From: Pseudeuparius sepicola
Lineage: Eukaryota; Arthropoda; Insecta; Coleoptera; Anthribidae
Assembly (NCBI GenBank): GCA_963920635.1
Contig: OY987298.1
Coordinates: 144,620,257 to 144,684,256, forward strand
Length of the DNA: 64,000 nucleotides
Reading direction: 5' to 3'
Part shown: piece by piece, positions 24,037-34,336 of the stretch
How positions within the stretch are numbered: the first letter of the stretch is position 1
Layout of the letters: every line of letters begins with the position of its first letter
Translations under genes and position numbers: made by a program
Notes under the pieces: generated by a model
Told to the model about the DNA's origin: nothing
Database searches by the model: none
Seen by the model: only the letters and a program-made list of their open reading frames with translations

Positions 24037-26172
24037 ATGAAAAATAGTGTGCAGGATATTTTGAAAGGTAACTTTTTAAAACTTTCATTGGCAGAAAAAG
24101 TTGAAATAAAATCTCTTGGGAGACCAACTCCAGAATTGCATTTATCTCAACCGGATAAAGTTTCAGGTCGCAATTTTACGCGACACTTTTCTCGAGATAT
24201 GTACGACAAGAATAAGTGGATATGCGGATGCGACAAATTAAATGAACTGTTTTGTTTTCCCTGCTTACTGTTTTATAAAGAAGGAATGGATGAGACATGG
24301 GCTAGAATAGGATTCAAAGATTTAAAACATTTATATAAAAAAATAAAAAAACACGAGCTTTCTGTTCAGCACACGAATTGTTCTACAGAACTAGCATGTT
24401 TAAGCAAGGTTAGTATTGCCGCTCAGTTAAGTTCCACGTACCGGCAAAACATTATTAAACATAACGAAGCCGTGGATAAAAATAGATATATTTTAAAAAG
24501 AATAATAAACTGCATACAATTTTGTGGTCAACTAGATTTAGCGTTGCGAGGGCACGACAAAAAAGAAGACTCTCAAAATCGTGGTATTTTTCGAGAATTA
24601 ATCGATTTTACATCCGAGTTAGATTCTATTATGAAAGAACACTTAAAAAGTTCTACGCTATTCAACAATAATGGTACATCAAAAACGGTGCAAAATGAAA
24701 TTTTGAGCAGCATGCTGGAAGTTTGTCGCCGAGAAATCCGGAAGCAAATAAATAAAACAGACTTTTTGGCCCTACAGTGTTATGAAACAACTGACATTTC
24801 GAATCATTGTCAAATGGTAATGATATTTAGATATTTACATGATGGAAATGTTTGTGAACAATTTTGGACTTTTTTGAGAATTCAAGATAAGACTGCTGAT
24901 GGTTTGACAGAGTGTATACAAAAAGAACTAGAGCCATTACTAAACCATAAACCAGAGAAGTTAATTGCACAGGCGTACGACAGTGCAAACTTCATAAGTG
25001 GCAGTACTGGTGGAGTCCAAAGAAAAATAAAAGATAAATATAAAAATGCCTATTTTGTGCACTGCTACGCGCATGATTTCAATTTAATTATGCAAAAAGC
25101 CGTAAGCCAAAATGCTAAAGTGAAAGTGTTTTTCTCAAATCTATCAGCAATACCAAATTTCTTCTCCAGTTCGACTCACAGATGCGATGTTTTGGAAAAC
25201 ATAGTAAAAATAAAAATACCGAGAGTTGCCACAACACGCTGGAACTATAACATACATACAGTGAATGCGGTTTTTGAGAATCGTGAAAAATTAATCGAGT
25301 GTTTCGAAGAATTGGAAGAAAAGTGCGATAAAACGATTACGAGCAAGGAGGCGTACGGTTTAAGAAGAGCCCTTGAAGATCCAGATTTTGTCCTTTGGTT
25401 AAATTTATTTCATCGAATCCTTCCGCATGTGGACACTTTGTTTAATCAGTTTCAAAGCAGGAATAAGGATAGTATACATTTATTTAAAGATATTAAGGTT
25501 TTTGAAAAAGCGATTTTATTAATTAGAGACAACACAGATGAAATAGAGCAATCTGTTGAAAATAAACACGGAGCAGGAGCTAGTGACAGTAAGCGCATAA
25601 AAATAGAACCGGAGAGGAGAAACAGTGTTATTGCAAAAGAGGTTTGTGACACAGTAATCTTCCAAATGAAAGAAAGATTTTCATACAGGGGTCATTTAGA
25701 AGCTGCATCTTTATTGAATACTGATAACTTTTTTCAATATTCAAAAAATTTTCCAGTATCGATACTAAATACTGTTGTTAGTTTTTATCCAATGTTGTAT
25801 AAAGAAAAATTAAAAACTGAATTGGAAGTCATTTACCTGAGGGAGGACTTTAGAAATATTGTGGGTGGTTTAAATTTGCTATCATTTATGACTCGTAATA
25901 ACTTGCAAGAAACCTATAGCGAAACAATTAAATTATTAAAAATTACTATAACTACACCTATGTCAACAGCCGAATCAGAGTGTTGTCTTTCTACTCTTAA
26001 GAGAATAAAGACATTTTTAACGAATTCCATGAATGATGAACGCCTTAATTCGCTAGCAATGATGTCCGTGAATAAAAACTTTGTACATAATATCAGCAAC
26101 TTTGATGAAAAAGTTATAGAACATTATATTTCAGTGAAAAACAGAAGACTATACTTTACACATAAAATATAA
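24037..26172 (+). CDS. hAT-family transposase (ZMYM1-like, DUF4371/hAT dimerisation), intact 711-aa ORF
   Basis: Single uninterrupted ORF. Residues ~60-115 form a TTF-type zinc finger (WICGC...CFPC...H98, H106, H112, with GFKDLKHLYKKIKKHE between). Residues ~210-420 match the hAT RNase H-like core: YETTDISNHCQM (249-260), AQAYDSANFISG with D315, VHCYAHDFNL (341-350) and TTRWNYN (~399-405). Residues ~639-690 are the hAT dimerisation region (MSTAESECCLSTLKRIKTFL...ERLNSLAMMSV) with the conserved acidic residue. The position normally Asp in the DETTD motif is Tyr249, so catalysis may be impaired, or D253 may serve (inference). The first ATG is used because upstream sequence is noncoding. No intron needed. 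It is the only long intact ORF here: a recent insertion or a retained gene. Confidence 0.9.
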   Translation: MKNSVQDILKGNFLKLSLAEKVEIKSLGRPTPELHLSQPDKVSGRNFTRHFSRDMYDKNKWICGCDKLNELFCFPCLLFYKEGMDETWARIGFKDLKHLYKKIKKHELSVQHTNCSTELACLSKVSIAAQLSSTYRQNIIKHNEAVDKNRYILKRIINCIQFCGQLDLALRGHDKKEDSQNRGIFRELIDFTSELDSIMKEHLKSSTLFNNNGTSKTVQNEILSSMLEVCRREIRKQINKTDFLALQCYETTDISNHCQMVMIFRYLHDGNVCEQFWTFLRIQDKTADGLTECIQKELEPLLNHKPEKLIAQAYDSANFISGSTGGVQRKIKDKYKNAYFVHCYAHDFNLIMQKAVSQNAKVKVFFSNLSAIPNFFSSSTHRCDVLENIVKIKIPRVATTRWNYNIHTVNAVFENREKLIECFEELEEKCDKTITSKEAYGLRRALEDPDFVLWLNLFHRILPHVDTLFNQFQSRNKDSIHLFKDIKVFEKAILLIRDNTDEIEQSVENKHGAGASDSKRIKIEPERRNSVIAKEVCDTVIFQMKERFSYRGHLEAASLLNTDNFFQYSKNFPVSILNTVVSFYPMLYKEKLKTELEVIYLREDFRNIVGGLNLLSFMTRNNLQETYSETIKLLKITITTPMSTAESECCLSTLKRIKTFLTNSMNDERLNSLAMMSVNKNFVHNISNFDEKVIEHYISVKNRRLYFTHKI

Positions 26173-26346
26173 ATATTAATAACTACTGTCAATGTAAACT
26201 GTTTATTAAAGAGGTGTTGAGTGTTGTTAGTGTTAAAACTAAAATTGAAAACAATAATTCCGCACTTGCATTACCTGACTACCTACTTCAAAGCTTTAAA
26301 ACAAAGGTGAGTTTTGACGTTTTAACCAATGTTTTTATTATTTACT

Positions 26347-27083
26347 ATACAGGATGATTTTTTTAGGACTACCACCGCGATTTTCTCGTTTTTTTTGGGC
26401 CCTACAAAAAAAAAACTTAAGGAACAAAAATGTGGCAATTTTGGGCAGCAAAGTGGTGCTGAAAAAGAAATCGGCATCCATGGGCAACTTATCGCGCAAT
26501 ATAAAACCTCAAAATTGACCAAAATTATTAATAGCCGTTGATGGCACTGAGAAGCTTTATCCATCCAGGTAATCAGATAGTTTAAGCAAATTACACAGGG
26601 TCTCGGCTCTCTTGAGGGCATGCAAATTTTTGTCTATTTAAAGTTTTTTTTAACGTCACCTGTCTATTTAAAGTTTTTTTTTTAACGTCGCCTGGCTGAT
26701 CAAAATTGCCATATTTTATTTTCTTACGTATTTTCTGTGCGGCCCAAAATAAGTGAGAAAATCGATTAATAAGAAATAAACAAAAAAGTGTTCATAGCCT
26801 CAAGTGAGCCGAAGACCCTGTCCCTGTGTAATTTTCTGCATTGCATAAAGCTTCTTAGTGCCCTCAATTTTCAATATGAAGGTTTTCTTCTATCTCTTAA
26901 AATAAACATGCTGCGGCTTTTAATTGTTCTGCTCAATTTTAGTTTTTTTTATATTGCGCGACAACTTGTCCGTGGATGCCGATTTCTTTTGCAGCAACAC
27001 TTAGCTGTCCAAAATTGCCACATTTTTGTTTCTTACGTTTTTTTTTTCTAGGGGGTAGTGCTAAATAAATCATTCTGTATATA
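26347..27083. repeat. Foldback with ACAGGATGATTT ends
   Basis: Left arm from TACAGGATGATTT through AACAAAAATGTGGCAATTTT pairs with the right arm ending TAAATCATTCTGTA. Inside are further sub-repeats such as GCGCAATATAAAA and its inverse. ORFs within are mirror artefacts. Confidence 0.75.
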
Positions 27084-27291
27084 TTTTATATTTTTATACG
27101 GGGTTTTTAAACTTAAGTCAGCACTATTGCTAACTTCGTTATTGTTGGAGCTATAAAGTTAATTAAATATAGGCAAACTAGTAGTAATTTTTCCGCTGAT
27201 TACGATGGTGAAAACGAAATAAAAATTGAACGTCGCGTTTGCGAGTTATGTCAAAAAGTTCCATTTTCAGGTGGGACACCCAGTGTACAAT

Positions 27292-27327
27292 CACAGAATA
27301 AATAGCGCTTAGGCTATATATTCTCTG
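27292..27327. mobile_element. 36-bp degenerate CACAGAATA palindrome
   Basis: CACAGAATAAATAGC pairs imperfectly with GGCTATATATTCTCTG. The flanking 7-mers (GTACAAT and ATACATA) match at only four positions, so the insertion is old or the boundary is shifted. Confidence 0.5.
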
Positions 27328-27888
27328 ATACATAGGAAATTGAATTGTGCAAGCAAAAATTTTATTGTCCTTTGACCTTTCATCCTAAAATCAAAAACGA
27401 CAAAGCAATATAATGATTTTTCAAATTCGTCAAGGTGGCTGTTATTTCATAAACATTCGTTTGTTTTACAAATGCCATAAAGACGGTCAAGATTACGACA
27501 TGTCAAATTGAAGTTTTGCTAGTAAGCAGTTTGGGTTTTTTGAGGTTTTCAGAAAAATGTGATAAAATGGAATGTTATATTGTTTGTCAAAAAAATAGCC
27601 ACTGAGCTTGTAAACTTTTTTTTTCTACTCCTATGCTAGTAACATACCTATTAAGTGACGGTTTAGGTTATAAGTAAGTTCATTGTTACGAACACTGACG
27701 TAATGACTGACACGTAATAAAAAAAATTACGTATCTGTTCTTAATTAAAACGCAATTATCACGGGTGACTTGTTAGCGCGGCATCCGTAGCAACTAACCA
27801 ACATACTAATTGTTGCCTGTCAGATAATCAGAAGTATAGTTTATCTATTATAATAGTTTTTCTTTCATCGAAGAAAAATTATAATACA

Positions 27889-28012
27889 AAACTCGAGTTG
27901 TAAGCTTATTACATACTCGTGGATTTACAGCACTCGCCGCTGCGCGGCTCGTGCGCAACTTTTCCACTCATACGTAATAAGCTGTTTACAACTCTCGCTA
28001 TGTAATATACTA
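27889..28012. repeat. Hairpin repeat around a GC-rich core
   Basis: AACTCGAGTTGTAA...TTATTAC pairs with GTAATAAGC...TTACAACTCTCG, with CGCCGCTGCGCGGC at the apex. Noncoding. Confidence 0.65.
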
Positions 28013-28087
28013 TTACATAACTCGCAAATGCGACTTTCGATTTTTATTCTGTTTTCATCATCATAATGAGTGAAAAAATGCTACTAG

Positions 28088-28191
28088 CACATACCTATTA
28101 TACTTATAGCCATTGAGTAAAGGATATGTATTCTATGGAATATATACCCTTTACTCAATTTTATAGCTTAGCAAAGCTACATAGGTCTGTG
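28088..28191. mobile_element. CACA(T/G)ACC palindrome, TSD CTACTAG, with nested insertion
   Basis: Left CACATACCTATTATA and right ACATAGGTCTGTG are imperfect inverted repeats. CTACTAG flanks exactly (28081-28087 and 28192-28198). The interior is interrupted by a second palindrome at 28111-28160. Confidence 0.85.
28111..28160. mobile_element. 50-bp CATTGAGTAAAGG palindrome, TSD TTATAGC
   Basis: CATTGAGTAAAGGATATGTA pairs with ATATACCCTTTACTCAAT. TTATAGC flanks exactly on both sides (28104-28110 and 28161-28167). A relative at 34319-35352 has a MITE inside it. Confidence 0.85.
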
Positions 28192-28513
28192 CTACTAGTT
28201 TGCCTATTTAACTGAGTTTATAGCTCGAATAATAATGAAGTTACTAATCGTGCCGACTTAAGTTTGAAAACCCTGTATAATATACATTAAGAAGGAGTAA
28301 GTACCTACTTCGGCGTAGATTTTTTTAGTAGGAATTACGGATTTTGCGTTATTATTGAGAATTATTGTTTTCTGCATTTTTTATATTGATTATGCAAAAA
28401 TGTGTAATTTCTATTAAAAACAGTCTCTCCCTTTTTTTAATTGACCACGATTGTGTTTTTTGAAAATGTAGCCCCCCTTTGCATTATCCCACGAGCCGAC
28501 ACTGCAAAATCCA

Positions 28514-28765
28514 TTGCTTGAAGAAACAGCAACAATCATCAGAGTTGAAGAAAATAGTAACAAACAAGCCTGGGTGGGATTATAGAAATATTTTATTTCC
28601 TTGTAAAAAAATGGTTCTTTTATTATACCTGTATATTCATGACCTAGAAGCAGTTTGTGTTGTAGACGAGGTTGTAGATCAATGACTTAATTTAAAAAAG
28701 CAATTATAAGAAGAGAAGCTATTCCTGATTTCATTTTATTTTGAGCAGGTTAAATCCGTGTATGT
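28514..28765. repeat. Dispersed repeat, copy 2 (TTGCTTGAAGAAACA family)
   Basis: Second copy of the repeat at 15525-15765 in the same orientation, with a short extra block (about 28610-28645) not in copy 1. Confidence 0.75.
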
Positions 28766-29021
28766 ATGATTGCCTAGTATTGGACACTGGTTTATTCCAA
28801 AAACAAAACATATTCTACCAATACCACAAATCTGAAATTTTCAGTGAAAATTATTGTATAAAAGAACATAATAAAAATAAAATTAAAAAAAGTTATTGTA
28901 TAAAATAATTTTCGCTGGTAATTTGTGATCTTTTATACAGGGTGTTACAAGAAAAAGCATTCCAAAACTTTTCTATATTATTATGTATGCCTACTATGCC
29001 TGTGTAGTTTAAAGGAATTAT

Positions 29022-29096
29022 CATGGCCTCCTACGATTTATGGCTCCCTTCTTCTGAAAGGAGCCGGAGGGAGCCGTAAATTATAGGAGGCTATTG
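29022..29096. repeat. 75-bp hairpin, possible 7-bp TSD
   Basis: CATGGCCTCCTA...TTTATGGCTCCCT pairs with AGGGAGCCGTAAA...TAGGAGGCTATTG. Flanks GAATTAT and GAATTTT match at 6 of 7. It shares CA/TG ends with the other short palindromes but not the T2/A6 target pattern. Confidence 0.6.
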
Positions 29097-29481
29097 GAAT
29101 TTTAATTGTAATTACATATTTAGTTTTTTGTTTTTTTTTTTAATAAGGTCCGTGGGACGAAAATCTAGGGAATTTTGCCTGCCAGATGACAGAAATTTAA
29201 AAGTTCCAACTTTACGTCAGGAACAGATTTTTCATCTTAACGGGTGGAAAAATAAAAAATGAAACATTAAAATAATAATGTAATAAGGATACTACAGCCA
29301 TATTGGAAGCAAACAACAGATGGTGCCAAAATTAAAGTGACCCAGTCATTGCCTACTAATTTTCTTATACTAAAATCTGCCAAAAAACAGCTGGGCAATT
29401 TTGTTTTTTGCAAAATCTGTCCCCTGTATTTAGTGTATTTGTGTCATATTTAACTAAATTATCCATAAACAAGGATTATAG

Positions 29482-29700
29482 CACAGAATAAGTAGCTTCG
29501 CAGCAGAAGCCTCTTTAAGGACGTGCCAAAAATAAGCGAGTCTTCATTTCGATCTACAAAAAAGCAGGTAGTATTTAACGTAAAATCAAATAAAATGCAG
29601 AATGTTTATTACTTTACAAGATATTTCGCCTCGAAGCGAGTCTCCCTTTGACATATTATTATGTTGCTAAGTAATTGTATGTATTGCTCTTTAGTCTGCG
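29482..29700. mobile_element. 219-bp CACAGA-family element, TSD ATTATAG
   Basis: Starts CACAGAATAAGTAGC and ends GCTCTTTAGTCTGCG. ATTATAG flanks exactly (29475-29481 and 29701-29707). It is the inverted relative of 5023-5233, sharing the GACTCGCTTATTTTTG and AAATCAAATAAAATGCA stretches in reverse. Confidence 0.82.
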
Positions 29701-29707
29701 ATTATAG

Positions 29708-30400
29708 TATATAGGAATCATGATCTGTGTCTCCTTTAATCTGTGGTAAAACTTTTTGAAATTTTAGCAAGTAAGCCCTTTTTGCGGGGTCATTTTTCAT
29801 ATTTGTTAAGGCTTTACCGTAAAGTTTTATTTCAAAATAGATCATTAATAAAAAAATTCCTCCATGATGTGAACTTTTTGAAGGACCATAATAAATTAAC
29901 TGTCAACTTTGAAAGCAGTTATTCCTCTTCTTCTCCCTAATTTTTTACTCGTAAGTAATATCATAAGGGCATCTAATTTTTCCGAAAAAACACGTTGCTA
30001 AGTAATATTTTAACAAGAAGTATGAGTGCTGGTGGCAACAAAAATCCGAGTGGAAGACGAGGATTTTTGCACCTGGACGAATGCATTTTGTTAAAAAAAT
30101 ATTACTTACCATTACCATTGTGTTTTTTTTTTTTAATTTTTTTCACAGGAAATATTAGATGCCCGAATGGTATTTGAGTAACAGATTATTCTGCATACAT
30201 ACACATAGCTTACAAAACATATAGTACCTATTATACAACAGCTGTCAAGTTTTGCCGCGGGTAAACTCGAAAAAACTGCTGACAAGTGCTGTCATACAGT
30301 TTTTCCATCTAGAAACCATTTGTAATTCAAAATTGCGCGTTTGTGATTGGTGTAAATTAAGACGAGAGAAATAGTCGGTGGTATCGTCGATGGAGTCAAT
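29708..30400. other. Noncoding DNA, nothing recognised
   Basis: Only chance ORFs. No repeat boundary supported. Confidence 0.4.
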
Positions 30401-30586
30401 CAACGGTGGCAGGCAAGGTTGTTGGAGTTTAAAGGTTGCATCGTAACTAGGGAACCGAAAATCCACGATCTTACCCGTATCGGAACGCCATGTTGGTGAC
30501 GTCCGTCAGTTCCTTTTCGTCGTTTTTGTGCGGTCTGTGCTTTTAGTTTTCGAGATTTAAGATTCTAATAACCGTTTTTCATAAAT

Positions 30587-30652
30587 GTAAGTAAGAAAAT
30601 TCACGTAGGTATTTTAAATTCTCAATTCATATTTACATAATAACTTTGGTAG
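30587..30652 (+). other. Leader intron of the THAP gene
   Basis: A GTAAGTAAG donor at 30587 and a TTTGGTAG acceptor ending at 30652 place the ATG at the first base of the next exon. The 5' part, about 30480-30586, would be an untranslated first exon. Confidence 0.55.
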
Positions 30653-31004
30653 ATGCCTGATGGACATTCCTGTGGGATTGCTAGTTGCTCAAGCAAATAC
30701 CGTAAGGTTGATGGCAAAGAAATTATTGAGCGGATTAGCTTTTTCACCTTTCCTAAAGATGATATCATCTGCAAAGAGTGGATACGACTGTGCCATCAAA
30801 CGTCAGCTTTTGCATATAAAGTTAACACATGAATATGTTCAAAGCACTTCCAACATGATGATTTCGAAGATGGAATTAAATCCAGGCTTATGGGTTGTGC
30901 TCCAAAGAAATTGAAGAAAACCGGTAAGTTACAAAAATGTGCTTCCAACTTTGATTTAAAATTATACAGTGTTATAGACTTTCTTGAAATCACGGCTTGT
31001 CGTA

Positions 31005-31135
31005 TCATGTTAGATCAAAAAGTTATCACGGGTATGCAGCCAAAGGTATACGAACGAAAGCTCAGCTTTTTAAAAGAAGTTAAATAAAGTTACATTTGGC
31101 TGCATATCCGTGATAACTTTTTGATCTAACATTAT
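31005..31135. repeat. Short hairpin pair in the THAP intron
   Basis: ATGTTAGATCAAAAAGTTAT at ~31007 pairs with ATAACTTTTTGATCTAACAT at ~31110-31131; a 38-bp arm with one or two mismatches. Confidence 0.7.
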
Positions 31136-31673
31136 ACAGTGTGCCCAGGGATTGAGTGCACGTGGGGTGTAAATGACAAAAAAAATTCGAGTTGAAATTT
31201 TAGCTTGTGGGGATCAGCCCTTCTTGGTCAATCTGGCATACATTATTTTTAAGTTGTTATTTAAGTGTAATTGGGAAAAGGGTCAAAACACTAATGAACG
31301 GCTATTGCTTTGGTATGGGCACATCTCCTGTTTGTGCTGATTTAGTTACTAAAACTAAATAAAAACTATTTAATTTTTGGGTCACCAACCTTCACTAATT
31401 ATAATTTTTAAGTCTGAACGACTTTTCTAAGTAATAATTTTTGATATTTTTAAAAACAAAGGTACTACTCTTGACAATTTTTGAAAATTTTGAAACACGC
31501 ATCCTGTACATTAATTAATCGGACTGATTTTTTCGACTTCTTAGTTTTAGCGTTGATTGAGCTCAGCGTTTTTAGACCAAGCAAGGCTGATCCCCAAAAG
31601 GTCAAATTTCAACTAGAATTTTTTTTTGTCAATCACATCCCACGTGCACTCAATCCGTGGACACACGGTATAT
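31133..31673. repeat. Foldback in the THAP intron
   Basis: The arm from ACAGTGTGCCCAGGGATTGA through TGATCCCC-type sequence pairs with GGCTGATCCCCAAAAGGTC through CCGTGGACACACGGTATA. A related half-arm lies near 57450-57515. Confidence 0.7.
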
Positions 31674-31839
31674 ACTTTTGTTCCCGTTTTTATCTAAATA
31701 CAAGTACCTATTGAACTAGAACAGTTTTACAGTTTTTAACAAATATTATAATATACTCCTGGACAAAATTAACGCACCTACATACAAAATTTCAAATTAT
31801 ATTTTAAATTATTTTGCGTTTCTACCAAGAATATAGTAG

Positions 31840-31869
31840 CACAGACCTATATAGCTTTATAGGTCTGTG
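31840..31869. mobile_element. 30-bp CACAGACC palindrome, TSD ATAGTAG
   Basis: CACAGACCTATA and TATAGGTCTGTG with a 6-bp centre. ATAGTAG flanks exactly (31833-31839 and 31870-31876). It lies in the intron of the THAP gene, so it postdates that element. Confidence 0.88.
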
Positions 31870-33197
31870 ATAGTAGGCTTTGGACCTTTACCACTATTAA
31901 ACTAATTAAATAATGGCAATTTGTCGATTTTCACTTGATTTCCATTAATTTATTTAAAAAAAATGCAATTTTTGTGGGGATTTATTATGGCGGTGCGTTA
32001 ATTTTAACCAGGAGTTTATAATTATTGTTACATTTTAGCTATCCCATCTTTGCATTTGCCACCCGAAACCATGCCTTCTGAGAGAAGTATACGGACAGAG
32101 AAGCGCCAAGCAATAACAGAACAAAAAGTTACTATTAAACAAATGGAAAAATATTTTTGCAAGCTGCACAAACAAGATTTTAAAGATAAAATCAAAGTTG
32201 TCACTAACACTATGCAATATATATCAAGGAATGTTGACGTACCTACTGATTTATTGAAATCTTTCTGCAAATTAAGGGTGTTTATTAGAATAAGGTTTCC
32301 AAATTACAAAAGAAAAGAAGACGATATGAATAAAAAAAGAGGAAATCAAATTAAAAAACAACAGCAAAAAAAAATATATTCATTTTCAGTGCAAGCCACT
32401 TCGGCACAAATAGCCAAAAAAAAGAGGAAAATTGTGAATTAGTACTATTATTTTTATTATTAATATATAAATCCAATAACGCAATGTTATGTGTATTCTT
32501 CTTTTCCTGATTACAACATTATTTCCTTCGTTCTTCCCGCTTTACTGCCAGTTTTTTGAATATAAATTTTACATTTCGAAGGACCACTGTAGAGAAAAAT
32601 TATAATTTCATAATAAAGTAGGAAGTTTGATCATTTCGTTAAAAAGTAAGAAATTATATACGACGAAATTATGCGAAATCCTTGTATATTCTATATTCAG
32701 GCTATAATAGTAAATAATTTCCTATTTTTTTACGAAATTATACATTTTTCTCTGCTGTACCTCTTCTATGCTTTCGTACAAATGCAATTAAAAATTGCAT
32801 CTTCACTTAAATTGGGCGAAAATCATTAATTATTTATACTATTATTCAAACTTGGGAACTGAGTGACGTATTCGCGCGCTTTTTTACTCTAAATTCCGAT
32901 TGGCTGACCTCCCGATGTGGTTACGATGCAACCTCTAAACTCCAACAACCTTGGGTGGTAGGTACCTATCGCATACAAATGGAACTACGAAACTACGAAA
33001 ATAAAACGCCATCCACAATATACACAAATATATTTTTTATCGGTTATTTTTTTGTTTATTCGTATTCGTATGAAGGGGTAATGGAATGTCTAAAAACAGG
33101 GTTGCCTATAGTTTAGAGGTACGTGGTAGGTAGACGCTAATAAAAACGTTGGGGTGCGGCCGCGGCGGGGCGCGGGGGCCGACCGACCGACGGGCGG

Positions 33198-33356
33198 TCA
33201 GCACAGCGCGGCGGCGGCTGCGAGGGGGGCCCACCATGCCCGCCCCCCGAACGGCTCACGATTCGGGGGGCGCGGACAGTTTTCCGGCGGCCCCTCGTAC
33301 TGCTCGGCCGCCTCGCGCTCCAGCTCCGTCTCGCTAGACGTGTACTGGCGCAGCGC
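33198..33356 (-). CDS. Host gene 2, terminal exon
   Basis: Minus strand. A TTTCCAG acceptor precedes 33356 and the phase-0 frame reads ALRQYTSSETELEREAAEQY, continuing through a Pro/Ala-rich tail to TGA at 33198-33200. GC content and third-position GC are far above the surroundings, matching the exon at 38683-39129, whose phase-0 donor would join to it across a 5.3-kb intron. Product not recognised. The other frames are also open because of the high GC, so the frame call rests on acceptor phase and on the Glu-rich opening. Confidence 0.55.
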   Translation of the reverse strand, partial: ALRQYTSSETELEREAAEQYEGPPENCPRPPNREPFGGRAWWAPLAAAAALC

Positions 33357-33525
33357 CTGGAAACGGAAACATCGCATTCAATAATGGGTCCTTTCCGTGA
33401 TCTTTTTGAATGCAGTGTGGCGTTGTTCGTAGGGCCGTAGGCGTCCCTCACTGTGTGGTTAAAATTTCTTACATCATGACTGGATCACCCTGTATACATA
33501 CATGCCTTTATAGAAAAATACCGCT

Positions 33526-34248
33526 GATAGACCGGGAGATAGTGACAGATTTTTGGACGTGATTTTACTCAGTGTGCCTTGCAAAGGGCATTATTTGGGC
33601 ACATATTCTCACAATAATAAGGTATGAATCAGAGAGTCATCCTGGGTTCTTCATGTGAAAAACTTGAGTTTTCAATTATTCGAAAAATATGCGTTTTGAT
33701 ATGATTTTATACACGCTGCCATGTGTTTTATAATGAAGTTCAAAATAGAAAATTCCTCGGAAAACCATAGGCATACCGTTAAGGTGGGTCCAAAGGGCTA
33801 TTATTGCCACGTGATCTTGTATTTTAATAATTAATTTTTCCACGTTTCTGAACAGGCTGCCAATGAGAAGTATGCAAGTTCTTGTTATGAAACTGCTGAA
33901 AAAAAGATGGCATACCTTTCGCGCATGTCCAAGTACTGTTTAAATTGAATGTTATTTAATCATTTAAACGAGTTATTCGATGTAAAGTGTACTTGGACAT
34001 TGGCAGCCTGTTCAGAAACGTGGAAAAATTAATTATTAAAATACAAGATCACCTTAGGACCCACCCTAACGGTATGCCTATGGTTTTCCGAGGAATTTTC
34101 TATTTTGAACTTCATTTATTCACATGAAGAACCCAGGATGACTCTCTGATTCATACCTTATTATTGTGAGAATATGTGTCACATAATGCCCTTTGCAAGG
34201 CATACTGAGTAAAATCACGTCCAAAAATCTGTCACTATCTCCCGGTCC
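33526..34248. repeat. Foldback with ~300-bp arms
   Basis: GACCGGGAGATAGTGACAGA at the left pairs with TCTGTCACTATCTCCCGGTC at the right, followed inward by CACAATAATAAGGTATGAAT and its inverse. The centre is near 33915. Directly abuts the larger element starting at 34253. Confidence 0.85.
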
Positions 34249-34336
34249 ATGATGGTCCAGAGCGCTGGACAAATTGTGGATTCACGGTATTGCTCCTTAA
34301 TAGCTTTATCAGTGTTAGTATTGAGTAAAGGATATA

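Larger units (their letters stand above)
30653..32442 (+). pseudogene. THAP protein gene with one premature stop (two coding exons)
   Basis: Coding exon 1 (30653-30923) starts MPDGHSCGIASC with the THAP C-x4-C pair, then ISFFTFPKDD, the conserved KEWI Trp, and ICSKHFQHDDF with the second Cys-His. Codon 60 is TGA (30830-30832), where a CGA would fit, as expected from CpG decay. A GTAAGT donor at 30924 joins in phase 1 to an acceptor at 32038. Exon 2 (32039-32442) begins AIPSLHLPPE, the AVPT-like motif that ends THAP domains, and contains LLKSFCKLRVFIRIRFPNYK, which resembles the C-terminal tail of P/THAP transposases. It ends at a natural stop. The RNase H-like core is absent. Except for the TGA the gene is clean. 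Confidence 0.85.
30414..32953 (+). mobile_element. THAP-carrying TIR element, 2.5 kb, CAAGGTTG ends
   Basis: CAAGGTTGTTGGAGTTTA at the left continues to GTTGCATCGTAAC and is repeated inverted (33 of 34 bp) at 32920-32953. Flanks are GGTGGCAGG and GGTGGTAGG, a 9-bp near-duplication. The element encodes a THAP protein with a C-terminal tail but no catalytic core, so it looks like an internally deleted P-like element. Its intron has taken later insertions (31005-31135, 31133-31673, 31840-31869). Confidence 0.85.

Noticed and set aside
27889..28098. CRISPR-like alternation of palindromes and short unique segments
   Set aside because: Repeats are not identical or regularly spaced, and the DNA is eukaryotic.
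33149..33384. Plus-strand ORFs over the terminal exon
   Set aside because: Shadow frames caused by high GC; no splice or start context.
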